A DNA stretch of 39,343 nt from Flavobacterium sp. Lineage in GTDB: Bacteria > Bacteroidota > Bacteroidia > Flavobacteriales > Flavobacteriaceae. The notes under the pieces are model-generated. The model saw only the letters and a list, made by a program, of their open reading frames with translations. It was not told the origin of the DNA and did not search any database. A program made the position numbers and the translations under genes. Location: assembly GCA_017995345.1 (NCBI GenBank), contig JAGOJA010000013.1:1-39343 (forward strand), in the 5' to 3' direction. Position 1 is the first letter of the stretch. Each line of letters begins with the position of its first letter. Shown piece by piece: positions 1 to 8,309 of this stretch.

Positions 1-164
1 GCGTCAGTAGTAACACCATTGGATGTCGCTTTATCAACAACATTAGAAAAAGCCAAACCTTGGCCATTCTCATCCGTCACAATCCCTTTGATTGTTTGGG
101 CATTCACAACTGAAGTTCCTATTATAGTAAACAACAGGCCTAAAATAAATTGATTAAATCTCAT
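1..164 (-). CDS. N-terminus of exported carboxypeptidase-regulatory-like / TonB-receptor-type protein (partial)
   Basis: The window edge cuts this gene, so only the first 54 codons are visible. They encode a signal peptide (about residues 1-23, ending VVNAQ) followed by TIKGIVTDENGQGLAFSNV, which is the start of a carboxypeptidase-regulatory-like beta-sandwich (CarboxypepD_reg or DUF4480 type). In Bacteroidota this domain sits at the N-terminus of SusC/TonB-dependent outer-membrane receptors and of some large surface proteins. The family of the rest cannot be told from here. The ATG at 162-164 is the only plausible start, because the signal peptide begins there. A -7 type promoter element on the minus strand lies at 201-208. 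The exported nature is well supported; the receptor assignment is inference. Confidence 0.7.
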   Translation of the reverse strand, partial: MRFNQFILGLLFTIIGTSVVNAQTIKGIVTDENGQGLAFSNVVDKATSNGVTTD

Positions 165-200
165 AAATAGTTTTTGTTAGTTTTAAATCCACTAAAGCAG

Positions 201-208
201 CAAATATA
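201..208 (-). promoter_or_regulatory. Bacteroidota -7 promoter element for the exported protein gene
   Basis: The minus strand reads TATATTTG here, a match to TAnnTTTG. It lies 37 bases upstream of the ATG at 164. No good TTG -33 element is visible at the usual spacing, so this is a partial promoter match. The rest of the stretch 165-444 is AT-rich with no coding signal. Confidence 0.4.
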
Positions 209-444
209 TATGAATTACCTAAAAAAAAACACACTAACAACATGTTTTTACATAAAAAGATAAAAATATCATATTTCGTTATTGTATATTAGATTGAGAG
301 ACTTCTTTTTAGTTATTTATAATAATTATTCAATTATTTAACAGATAAAAAAAGTTATCAAAAAAAATAAAATTAAATTTTAGTCTAATTTGTTTTTTTT
401 TAAAAACTATTCCCCTGCGCAACTTTTAAAACGTTTTAAACAAT

Positions 445-1026
445 TTATTTATTTTTCTTTTTAAACTTATAAAATAGTACAATGGTTATCACAATCATAA
501 ATACCACAAAAATAGAATGCCTTAGTATTTCAAGTTCTTTTACTAGGTATTCAAGACTATTGTGAAATAACATACCAACGGCAATATAGATTATTATAAA
601 AATAATAGTACCGATGCCGTTAACGATAAAAAAAGTACTCCACTTGACTCGAAACAATCCCGCAAAAATAGGACTGAAAAATCGAATTTTGGGAATAAAA
701 CTCAATAACAACAAGGTTTTTACAGTATGATTTTCCATTTCTTTAAGATACTTTTTTTGCATTTTTTTGCTAATTTTATTTTTAAAGCGATTGATAAATT
801 TAAACCCAGAGAAAGCCAAGCAATAAAATAGATTGTCAATAATAGTGAGACCAAGGAAAGCGGACAAACCAGCGTAATAAGGATTGATTAAATGGTTTTT
901 GGCGATGTATCCAATTGACAACAAGATTACTTCTTCTGGAATAGGAGTTAATTGGTCCAGAAAGAGAAACCAAATAAAAATTCCAAAATAACTCATTGGA
1001 TTATACAAAAAAATAGCGCTAAACAT
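445..1026 (-). CDS. DedA/SNARE-associated family inner-membrane protein
   Basis: The 193-residue protein has four to five hydrophobic segments and matches the DedA (VTT/SNARE_assoc) pattern: an early segment with PIPEEVILLSIGYIA at residues 28-42, and a central loop with the RFFSPIFAGLFRVKW stretch typical of the second half of the domain. DedA proteins are inner-membrane proteins tied to membrane-potential maintenance and, in some members, to lipid-carrier flipping (undecaprenyl phosphate or phosphatidylethanolamine); the substrate of this one is unknown. It is a stand-alone gene with its own minus-strand promoter match at 1047-1054. The length is typical for a short DedA member. The ATG at 1026 is chosen because hydrophobic sequence follows at once; Met11 is possible but less likely. 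Confidence 0.8.
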   Translation of the reverse strand: MFSAIFLYNPMSYFGIFIWFLFLDQLTPIPEEVILLSIGYIAKNHLINPYYAGLSAFLGLTIIDNLFYCLAFSGFKFINRFKNKISKKMQKKYLKEMENHTVKTLLLLSFIPKIRFFSPIFAGLFRVKWSTFFIVNGIGTIIFIIIYIAVGMLFHNSLEYLVKELEILRHSIFVVFMIVITIVLFYKFKKKNK

Positions 1027-1046
1027 GTCCTGTTTTATTGGTTACT

Positions 1047-1054
1047 CAAATTTA
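1047..1054 (-). promoter_or_regulatory. -7 promoter element for the DedA gene
   Basis: The minus strand reads TAAATTTG, a TAnnTTTG match, with a TTG 15 bases further upstream on that strand. The ATG lies 21 bases downstream of the element. A short palindrome (TTGTATACAA) covers the -33 region and could be a protein-binding site. Confidence 0.5.
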
Positions 1055-1422
1055 CAAATTGTTTGTATACAATAATGCACTGAACTTTAATTAGTTAGAA
1101 CTAGTATTGATAACTCAACAACAAACTTGATTAAAATATAAAACTTGCAGCTAAACTTATACAGAGTAATTCTTTAGTAATTTTACCTTTATGATTGCCT
1201 GAGTAGGAAAGCCATCAAACACAAATCAGCCGATGCAAATTAATCTTTAATGTTCAAAAGTTCCGGCGGGCTTTCTTTTTCTTAAATCAAAGCAGTCTTT
1301 ATTTTTACAAACCGTAAAAGCTTGTTTTAATGCGTTTTATGATTTAATTTTATATAAAATATTCCAGTTTAAAAAATACAAGCAGCAAGGTCACTATCAA
1401 AAATTAAAAAGTAATATGCCTT
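1055..1422. other. Intergenic region between divergent dedA-like and mgtA-like genes
   Basis: About 370 bases hold no convincing gene. There is a weak long-range inverted match between GAAAGCC near 1207 and GGGCTTTC near 1268. No TAnnTTTG element was found in front of the P-type ATPase. A magnesium-sensing leader would be conceivable here given the downstream gene, but no recognisable riboswitch structure can be seen by eye. Confidence 0.4.
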
Positions 1423-3942
1423 ATGCAACCAACAACAGAAAATAAATTTTGGGAATTTGACACTTCTTATTGGTTTCGAAAATTAAACAGTTCCGAAAAA
1501 GGATTGTCGCAAACCACTGCCGACAATATCCTCCAGAAGGAAGGACTTCATCCTAAAAGCAAATCTGTTTTCAATAAAGATTTTTTACTTTTTTTAAGCC
1601 AATTCAAAAGCCCACTTATGCTCCTGCTAATCGGAGCCGTACTAATTTCAGCATTCCTTCGTGAAGCATCAAATGTATTTATTATATTATTCATTGTTAT
1701 ATCAACGGGATTACTGAGTTTTTTTCAAGAAAGAAAAGCTGGTAAAGTAGTCGAAAAACTACAATCTATGATTTCCTTAAAGACGTCAGTACTACGTGAC
1801 GGACGTCCTCAGGAAATTATTTCCAAGCATATCGTAGTAGGAGATGTAATTATTCTCAAAGCGGGCGATATGCTACCTGCAGACTGTCTTATTATTGAAT
1901 CTAATGAGCTTCATGCCAATGAATCCAGCTTAACAGGGGAATCCTATCCAACACGAAAAGCAGTAGGAGTTTTGGATGAACAAACTGAACTTGCTAAAAG
2001 AACCAATTGTTTATGGGAAGGAACCAACATTGTAAGTGGCAATGCTAAGGCATTAGTAATTCAAACAGGCGATTGCACCCTATTTGGTAACATTGCATTA
2101 AGCACATTAAGAACAATTGAAACTGCTTTTGAAAAAGGAATAAAAGACTTTGGCTTTTTTTTGATGAAAATAACATTAGTGTTAGCCGTATTTATTCTTG
2201 TGGCAAACTTATTAAACCACAAAGGTGTAATTGAATCAGCCCTATTTGCTCTGGCATTGGCTATTGGCATGGCTCCAGAACTATTGCCTGCAATTACAAC
2301 CATTGCCATGAGTGCTGGAGCAAAAAGACTATTAGATAAAAAAGTAATTGTAAAAAAGCTCAATTCAATTCAAAATCTTGGCGAAGTAAATTTATTATGC
2401 ACTGACAAAACCGGAACTATAACAGAAGGGAATATCAAAATCGCTGGCTTGACAGATGGATTAGGACAAGAAAGTGAATTTGTAAAACATTTAGCATACT
2501 GGAATGCTACTTTTGAAACGGGATATTCAAATCCTATTGACGATGCTTTAAAACAATTAAAAATAGTTTTAAATAATAGTGTAGAAAAAATTGGCGAAAT
2601 ACCTTACGATTTTATCCGAAAAAGACTGAGTATTGCTATTAGCATTGATAAAGAAAAACTGCTTATTAGCAAAGGGGCATTTGTTCAAATACTTAGCATT
2701 TGCACCAAAATTAGATTAAGCAATGAAACCGTTGAAGATATTGCGACTCACAAGCAGGAATTAGAAAAGAACTTTGCACAATATGGTACTAATGGGTTAC
2801 GAGCTATTGGGATTTGTTATAAAAATATTGATACGGCTATCGTATCAAAAGAGCTGGAAACAGAAATGATTTTTGCTGGTTTTATACTTTTGAATGATCC
2901 TGTAAAAGATGGTATTATTGAAACAATAAAAGAACTCAATAAACTTAAGGTGGGTTTGAAAGTTATTACTGGTGATAATAAAAACATAGCCAAATCCATA
3001 GCCCTAAATATAGGCATTCAAAAACCTGCAATAATAACAGGTAAAGAACTTTTCAAAACAAGTCCTGAGGCATTAAAACAGCTGGTGAAGAAAATCCACA
3101 TTTTTGCTGAAGTAGAGCCTCAGCAAAAAGAGCGTATTATAATGGCATTAAAACATACCTATACGGTTGCTTATATGGGTGATGGTATTAATGATGTTTC
3201 CGCCATAAACGCAGCAGATGTAGGCATATCTGTTGAAAATGCAGCAGATGTAGCTAGAGAAGCAGCAGACTTTGTATTATTGGAAAAAGAGTTAATGGTA
3301 TTGGTAGACGGAATTAAAGAAGGTCGAAAAACGTTTGCTAACACATTGAAATATTTATATATCAGCACAGGTTCTACTTTTGGCAACATGTGTAGCGTAG
3401 CGGCAGCTTCTTTGGTATTGCCATTTTTGCCCATGCTTCCCATACAGATCCTTTTAACTAATTTCCTTACTGATTTCCCTTTTCTGACTGTTACAACTGA
3501 TAACGTAGATAAGGAGCAGTTAGAAAAACCAGGAAAATGGAATCTAAAACTCATTCGCAATTATATGTTGATTTTTGGTATTCACAGTTCTCTGTTTGAT
3601 CTTATTACGTTTTTGACACTTTTCTTTTTATTAAAAGCTAAAGAATCACAATTCCAAACAGGTTGGTTTATAGAGTCAGTCCTTTCAGAACTTTGTATTC
3701 TTTTCATCATCCGTACGCACAAGAACTTTTTTAAAAGCAAACCAGGGAAGTATCTCTTTATCTTTAGTATAATGGCATTACTACTCACCATAGCACTTCC
3801 TTATTTATCCTTTGCCAATAATATAGGTCTAACCCCTTTACCGCTACTTAATCTCGTTGCCATGTTATTAATTGTCGCTACCTATATCGTTACGGCGGAT
3901 ATTTTGAAAGTTTGGTTTTTTAAAAAATACCAGAATGCTTGA
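1423..3942 (+). CDS. mgtA: MgtA-type magnesium-translocating P-type ATPase
   Basis: This P-type ATPase of 839 residues most likely imports Mg2+ across the inner membrane using ATP (P3B subfamily). In order it shows the N-terminal cation-ATPase region, two membrane segments (about 60-105), the actuator motif LTGES near residue 170, the PEL-L-PAI membrane motif near 287, the phosphorylated aspartate in DKTGT at residue 328, the TGDN motif near 525, the hinge GDGINDVSAINAADVGIS near 587-604, and C-terminal membrane helices. The VSAINAADVGISV-type hinge and the PELLP motif favour the Mg2+ group over Ca2+ or K+ pumps. It is slightly short for the family (about 900). It stands alone on the plus strand; a 575-base gap with decayed coding sequence follows. 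Confidence 0.85.
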   Translation: MQPTTENKFWEFDTSYWFRKLNSSEKGLSQTTADNILQKEGLHPKSKSVFNKDFLLFLSQFKSPLMLLLIGAVLISAFLREASNVFIILFIVISTGLLSFFQERKAGKVVEKLQSMISLKTSVLRDGRPQEIISKHIVVGDVIILKAGDMLPADCLIIESNELHANESSLTGESYPTRKAVGVLDEQTELAKRTNCLWEGTNIVSGNAKALVIQTGDCTLFGNIALSTLRTIETAFEKGIKDFGFFLMKITLVLAVFILVANLLNHKGVIESALFALALAIGMAPELLPAITTIAMSAGAKRLLDKKVIVKKLNSIQNLGEVNLLCTDKTGTITEGNIKIAGLTDGLGQESEFVKHLAYWNATFETGYSNPIDDALKQLKIVLNNSVEKIGEIPYDFIRKRLSIAISIDKEKLLISKGAFVQILSICTKIRLSNETVEDIATHKQELEKNFAQYGTNGLRAIGICYKNIDTAIVSKELETEMIFAGFILLNDPVKDGIIETIKELNKLKVGLKVITGDNKNIAKSIALNIGIQKPAIITGKELFKTSPEALKQLVKKIHIFAEVEPQQKERIIMALKHTYTVAYMGDGINDVSAINAADVGISVENAADVAREAADFVLLEKELMVLVDGIKEGRKTFANTLKYLYISTGSTFGNMCSVAAASLVLPFLPMLPIQILLTNFLTDFPFLTVTTDNVDKEQLEKPGKWNLKLIRNYMLIFGIHSSLFDLITFLTLFFLLKAKESQFQTGWFIESVLSELCILFIIRTHKNFFKSKPGKYLFIFSIMALLLTIALPYLSFANNIGLTPLPLLNLVAMLLIVATYIVTADILKVWFFKKYQNA

Positions 3943-3959
3943 ATTAGATCATTTGAAAT

Positions 3960-4201
3960 TATTGCATAAAAAAGCCTTAAATATTTAAAAATCAATGATA
4001 ACCAATCACTAAAAAATGATGAATGGATAAGTTCCTTTGACTCATTAACTGGAATCAGTATTAGGCGAAAAAAATAGCGTTTTTCAAAAAAACACTATTT
4101 TTTTCCGAAGATATTTGCGAATTTACAATTATAGATTCTATAAATAAACAAGTCAGCGGAAAGGATATCTTCAAAAACTTCTATTCTGAAAAATCTTCCT
4201 A
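3960..4201 (+). pseudogene. Possible decayed coding remnant, unrecognised
   Basis: No intact gene lies between the P-type ATPase and the PEP synthase, but protein-like stretches appear in two plus-strand frames. One reads SLKNDEWISSFDSLTGIS and stops at the TAG around 4075. The other, after a frame change, reads EDICEFTIIDSINKQVSGKD and ends in a stop at about 4201. The composition looks like real protein, and neither piece has a start codon, which fits the 3' part of a degraded gene. The family was not recognised. Chance open frames in AT-rich DNA are the alternative. Confidence 0.25.
4068..4104 (+). terminator. AT-rich hairpin with T-run downstream of mgtA-like gene
   Basis: An 18-base arm starting AAAAAAATAG at 4068 pairs, with few mismatches, with an arm ending ACTATTTTTTT at 4104. 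The T-rich right arm makes a Rho-independent terminator possible, although the stem has almost no GC pairs and lies inside the possible coding remnant. Confidence 0.35.
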
Positions 4202-4517
4202 AAAATCATTGCTTTCCGTTAAAAATTCAAATATCTTAAAAGCACGCTTAAAAAGACATATTATTCTAATAAACAACAATTTAAGCACTAAATCAAACAT
4301 CGCTTTTTAGGATTTGAGGGATTATTTTATTAAATTTACAATAGTCAGTTTTAGCAAGCGGAAATTGCAATTTTTCATTTTTTGAAGCCTAAAAAACGAC
4401 TTGTATATTTCAAAATTTGCAATCAGGTTATTTAAAAAAATTTCATTCCTATTTTTTATATGTTACGATTTAACAGACACAAAAAATGTCTGTCATTATT
4501 AAATAAAAAGATAAAAA
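4202..4517. other. Leader region upstream of PEP synthase
   Basis: About 315 AT-rich bases hold no gene. The clearest element is an inverted repeat close to the gene (4473-4493, listed separately). No TAnnTTTG promoter element was found. Confidence 0.35.
4473..4493 (+). promoter_or_regulatory. Inverted repeat upstream of PEP synthase (possible operator or 5' UTR hairpin)
   Basis: ACAGACA at 4473-4479 and TGTCTGT at 4487-4493 are perfect 7-base inverted arms around a 7-base A-rich centre. The repeat ends 24 bases before the ATG at 4518, where an operator or a translation-modulating hairpin would act. The binding partner is unknown. Confidence 0.35.
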
Positions 4518-6938
4518 ATGACAAAGTACAAACACATCCTGTTTTTCAATCAAATTGGTATTGAATCCCTAAGCGAAGTTGGAGGCAAAAACGCTTCGCT
4601 TGGCGAAATGTACAACCAGCTCAATCCAATTGGCATCAGCATTCCAAACGGCTTTGCAGTTACCGCAGAAGCTTACAGATTGTTCCGTAAAGAAAACAAT
4701 CTAGAGCAAACCCTTCAAGAATTGTTGTTGCCATTGGATACGAAAGAGTATTCCAATCTTTCAACAATTGGAGAAAAAGCCAGAAATCTTATTTTAGCTG
4801 CGACCATGCCAAGCGAAATCCGTGAGGAAATAAAAGTAGCTTACCAATCGCTTGGAGAACAATGCGAAATAAACAATGTGAATGTAGCGGTCCGCAGCAG
4901 CGCCACTTCTGAAGATTTACCAACCGCCAGTTTTGCGGGTCAGATGCAGTCTTTCTTGAATATTAACTGTGCTGACCAATTATTGGACGCCGTACACCGC
5001 TGCTTTGTTTCTTTATTTACAGATCGTGCTATAAAATACCGAAATGACATGGGCTTTGCCGAAATGGATATTGCCATTTCCGTTGGCGTACAACAAATGG
5101 TACGCAGTGATAAAGCGTCTTCCGGCGTGGCCTTTACCATTGATCCGGACAGCGGTTTCGAAAACACCATTATCATCAACGGATGCTGGGGATTAGGTGA
5201 AAATATTGTTCAGGGTGCCGTTACGCCAGATGAGTGGATGGTTTTTAAGCCTACCTTAGAAAATCCAGATTTGAATCCAATTCTAAAAAAACAGTGTGGC
5301 AAAAAAGAGTTCACGATGATTTATGCCGAAAAAACAGAAAGTACCTCGGCAGAAAATACAATTGTAAACACCAAAACGACTTTGGAAAAACAGAACCAGT
5401 TTTCGCTAACTAACAAAGAAGTTATCCAATTGTCCCAATGGTGCCATAAAATTGAAAAACATTATCAAAAAGCAATGGATATCGAATGGGCAAAAGATGG
5501 TTTGAACAACCAATTGTATATTGTTCAGGCACGTCCGGAAACCATTCACGGTAAAGCAAATAAGTACGTCAGAGAGATATATAAACTCAAAGAAAAAAGT
5601 ACGATTTTGACCAAAGGGATTGCGCTTGGGGATAAAATTGTTTCTGGTAAAGCCCGAATTCTAAACAATCCGCAAGAAGGGGATTTGTTGCAAAATGGAG
5701 AAATCATAGTCACTGATTTGACCACTCCGGATTGGGATCCCATTATGAAAAGAGCTTCGGCAATCATTACCAATAAAGGCGGACGCACCAGCCACGCCGC
5801 CATTGTCGCCCGAGAATTGGGAACCGTTGCCGTGGTTGGCTGCGGCGATGCAACTGAGACAATACAAAACGGACAAGAAATTACCGTGTCCTGTGCCGAA
5901 GGCAAAGAAGGAACTATTTACGATGGAAAATTGAAATGGGAAATAACAGAACAGGATTTCAGTACGCTTAAAATGCCAAAAACGAATCCCATGCTTATTC
6001 TTGCGGATCCCGAAAGAGCCTTTGAATTAAGCCAATATCCCAATCAGGGTGTGGGCTTGTTGCGAATGGAATTTGCGATTTCGAACACCATCAAAATTCA
6101 TCCTTTGGCGTTGTGTGAACCTGGGAAAATAACCGATGCGAATATAAAATCTGAAATAGCAGCCTTAACAAAAGACTATGAAGATCCTAAAAATTATTTC
6201 ATTGACAAACTCGCCGAAGCCGTATCTATTGTTGCCGCTGCTTTCTATCCAAAAGAGGTGATTGTGCGAATGAGTGATTTTAAAAGCAATGAATACGCCA
6301 ACCTAATTGGAGGAAAATATTACGAGCCACAGGAGGAAAATCCGATGATTGGTTTTCGAGGTGCTTCCCGTTATTACAGTGATTTTTATCGAAAAGGTTT
6401 TGCCTTAGAGTGCGAAGCCATGAAAAAAGTACGCAACGAGATGGGACTTCATAATGTAAAACTGATGATTCCGTTTTGCAGAACAGTGCAAGAAGGTGAA
6501 AATGTATTGTCAGAAATGGCAAAAAATGGGTTGGTGCAAGACATCAACGGATTGCAGGTTTATGTAATGATTGAAATACCAAGCAATGTATTACTGGCGG
6601 ATGATTTTGCAAAACTCTTTGATGGTTTTTCTATTGGTTCCAATGATTTAACCCAACTCACCTTGGGTCTGGATCGCGACTCGGAATTAGTGAGTTACTT
6701 GTTCAGCGAAGAGAATCCAGCTGTCAAAGCGTTGATAAAAGAAACCATTCGTGTGGCCAAGCGCAACGAAATAAAAGTAGGACTGTGCGGACAGGCACCT
6801 AGTGATATCCCTGAATTTGCTCAATTTTTAGTGAATGAAGAGATAGACAGTATCTCGTTTAACCCAGATGCTTTGATAAAAGGAATTGAAAATATTTTGG
6901 AAGCAGAACAGCAAGCAACAAGAACAATTATACCCTAA
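4518..6938 (+). CDS. ppsA: Phosphoenolpyruvate synthase (pyruvate, water dikinase)
   Basis: The 806-residue enzyme converts pyruvate and ATP to phosphoenolpyruvate, AMP and phosphate, the entry step of gluconeogenesis from pyruvate. Three domains are visible: the N-terminal ATP-binding domain (EVGGKNASLGEM near residue 20, VAVRSSATSEDLPTASFAGQ near 123-142), the phosphohistidine swivel domain with GGRTSHAAI and the catalytic histidine at 426, and the C-terminal PEP-utilising TIM barrel with VGLLRMEFAI near 516 and SIGSNDLTQLTLGLDRD near 710. Length matches E. coli PpsA (792). The dikinase PpdK is excluded by the motif details. The SDR gene follows only 13 bases after the stop, so the two are probably co-transcribed. 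An inverted repeat precedes the start. Confidence 0.93.
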   Translation: MTKYKHILFFNQIGIESLSEVGGKNASLGEMYNQLNPIGISIPNGFAVTAEAYRLFRKENNLEQTLQELLLPLDTKEYSNLSTIGEKARNLILAATMPSEIREEIKVAYQSLGEQCEINNVNVAVRSSATSEDLPTASFAGQMQSFLNINCADQLLDAVHRCFVSLFTDRAIKYRNDMGFAEMDIAISVGVQQMVRSDKASSGVAFTIDPDSGFENTIIINGCWGLGENIVQGAVTPDEWMVFKPTLENPDLNPILKKQCGKKEFTMIYAEKTESTSAENTIVNTKTTLEKQNQFSLTNKEVIQLSQWCHKIEKHYQKAMDIEWAKDGLNNQLYIVQARPETIHGKANKYVREIYKLKEKSTILTKGIALGDKIVSGKARILNNPQEGDLLQNGEIIVTDLTTPDWDPIMKRASAIITNKGGRTSHAAIVARELGTVAVVGCGDATETIQNGQEITVSCAEGKEGTIYDGKLKWEITEQDFSTLKMPKTNPMLILADPERAFELSQYPNQGVGLLRMEFAISNTIKIHPLALCEPGKITDANIKSEIAALTKDYEDPKNYFIDKLAEAVSIVAAAFYPKEVIVRMSDFKSNEYANLIGGKYYEPQEENPMIGFRGASRYYSDFYRKGFALECEAMKKVRNEMGLHNVKLMIPFCRTVQEGENVLSEMAKNGLVQDINGLQVYVMIEIPSNVLLADDFAKLFDGFSIGSNDLTQLTLGLDRDSELVSYLFSEENPAVKALIKETIRVAKRNEIKVGLCGQAPSDIPEFAQFLVNEEIDSISFNPDALIKGIENILEAEQQATRTIIP

Positions 6939-6951
6939 TAAAAACCAAATT

Positions 6952-7707
6952 ATGGAAACAACATTCGAGAATAAAGTAGTTATCGTGACGGGAGGTTCCT
7001 CTGGAATTGGTAAAGCTACGGCACTTGCTTTCGCAAAAAAAGGAGCTAAAGTAGCCGTAGTGGATTGGATAGAAAATAGCGAAACAATGAGCCTCATCAA
7101 GGAATTAGGAGGTGAAACCATTTTTATCAAATGTGATGTCTCAAAAACCGAAGATGTAAAAGCAATGGTAGCAAAAACTATTGACACTTTTGGCCGATTA
7201 GATTATGCGTTCAATAATGCTGGAATTGAAGGTGCGTCTGCTCCTACCCATGAATGCACTGAGGAAAATTGGGACAAAATCATTGGTGTAAACCTAAAAG
7301 GAATTTGGCTTTGCATGAAATATGAAATCCCTGAAATATTAAAACAAGGTAAAGGTGCTATCGTGAATTGCGCCTCTGTAGCAGGACTAGTTGGATTCAG
7401 TGGTTTACCGGCTTATGTGGCCTCCAAACATGGTATTATTGGATTATCAAAAAGTGCTGCTTTAGAATGTGCTAAACTAGGAATTAGAATAAATGTAGTT
7501 TGTCCCGGCGTTATTCAAACTCCAATGATTGATCGTCTTACCGGGAAAACAAAAGAAGCTATAGAACAATTTACAGAGCTAGAGCCCATCGGACGTTTTG
7601 GAAAACCGGAAGAAATAGCCTCTGCAGTGGTGTGGCTGTGCTCTGACGAAGCTTCTTTTGTAACGGGACTTGCAATGGCGGTAGACGGTGGATTTGTAGC
7701 ACAATAG
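6952..7707 (+). CDS. Short-chain dehydrogenase/reductase (classical SDR)
   Basis: The 251-residue protein is a classical SDR oxidoreductase with all key residues: cofactor motif TGGSSGIG at 13-20, NNAG at 88-91, catalytic Ser142, Tyr155 and Lys159, and PG at the substrate loop. Asp38 at the end of the second strand favours NAD+ over NADP+. The closest subgroup by eye is the glucose-1-dehydrogenase/2,5-dichloro-cyclohexadienol dehydrogenase type, but the substrate cannot be assigned. The open frame extends to 6886 inside ppsA; the ATG at 6952 is preferred because it follows the ppsA stop by 13 bases and gives the normal N-terminus. It is likely in one operon with ppsA. Confidence 0.87.
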   Translation: METTFENKVVIVTGGSSGIGKATALAFAKKGAKVAVVDWIENSETMSLIKELGGETIFIKCDVSKTEDVKAMVAKTIDTFGRLDYAFNNAGIEGASAPTHECTEENWDKIIGVNLKGIWLCMKYEIPEILKQGKGAIVNCASVAGLVGFSGLPAYVASKHGIIGLSKSAALECAKLGIRINVVCPGVIQTPMIDRLTGKTKEAIEQFTELEPIGRFGKPEEIASAVVWLCSDEASFVTGLAMAVDGGFVAQ

Positions 7708-7937
7708 TTTTAAACAACAACCAAAAACAGCTACTAAATGATCGGTAATAAATTGTATTTAAACAAATTACGGTATAATAATTCAGAATCCAGAACGCAG
7801 TCCATTCTTTCGGAAGCAGGAATCTAGTTTTAATGAAACCCATTGACAAAATGGTGTACACGGAAAATAAATTAGAAACAACATAAAGAAAGAAAGCGAA
7901 CTATTTGAATCAACTCACATGTTGGAATAAATAAAAA
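7708..7937. other. Intergenic region after the SDR gene
   Basis: About 230 bases with no recognisable gene. A 17-codon ATG frame lies at 7833-7886, too short to call. No clear terminator hairpin follows the SDR gene. Confidence 0.3.
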
Positions 7938-8064
7938 TTAAACCACATAGATACATAAAAAAGAGTTGGATAGCCCTATTTTTGGGTTCACATAGCTATT
8001 GTTTTCTCCAATTAGAGTAAAATGTTTTTTGAAACATATAAAATCTATGAATTTATGTGGTTAA
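7938..8064. repeat. Imperfect palindromic element (dispersed-repeat type)
   Basis: The arms TTAAACCACATAGATACAT (from 7938) and ATTTATGTGGTTAA (ending 8064) are inverted copies with a few mismatches and enclose about 85 bases. Elements with an ACCACATAG-type end and a TATGTGGTT-type end are, as I recall, common between genes of Flavobacterium. They do not encode protein. Whether this is a transposon-derived (MITE-like) element or a folded RNA is not known from the sequence. Confidence 0.5.
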
Positions 8065-8099
8065 AAAATTGAATTACACCCAACGGGTTAATTTCTAAT

Positions 8100-8309
8100 C
8101 AAGAACAACGGAATTTACAAAACAACAAAATCGTTTGTTGCTGAACGAAAATTAGAGGCGTAAAAATGAAGATTTCCGCATTATTAAAAGCAAAATGGTT
8201 GAAAAAATTTTGGAATAGTTAAAAATTGACAAATCGAAATTCCGAAAGAAGAATTAGGTATAAATTTCCATATTACTGACACTGACAATTTACATTAAAA
8301 ATAAATAAA
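8100..8309 (+). pseudogene. Possible short coding remnant upstream of the M50 peptidase
   Basis: Protein-like fragments occur in different plus frames, for example RRKNEDFRIIKSKMVEKILE followed by a stop and then LKIDKSKF, with TDTDNLH in another frame. No start codon or full frame is present. This may be the worn 3' end of a lost gene, or only chance. The family was not recognised. Confidence 0.2.

Noticed and set aside
1055-1422. Mg2+ riboswitch before the MgtA-type gene
   Set aside because: No GC-rich paired core typical of the known Mg2+ riboswitches was visible, only weak AT-rich pairings.
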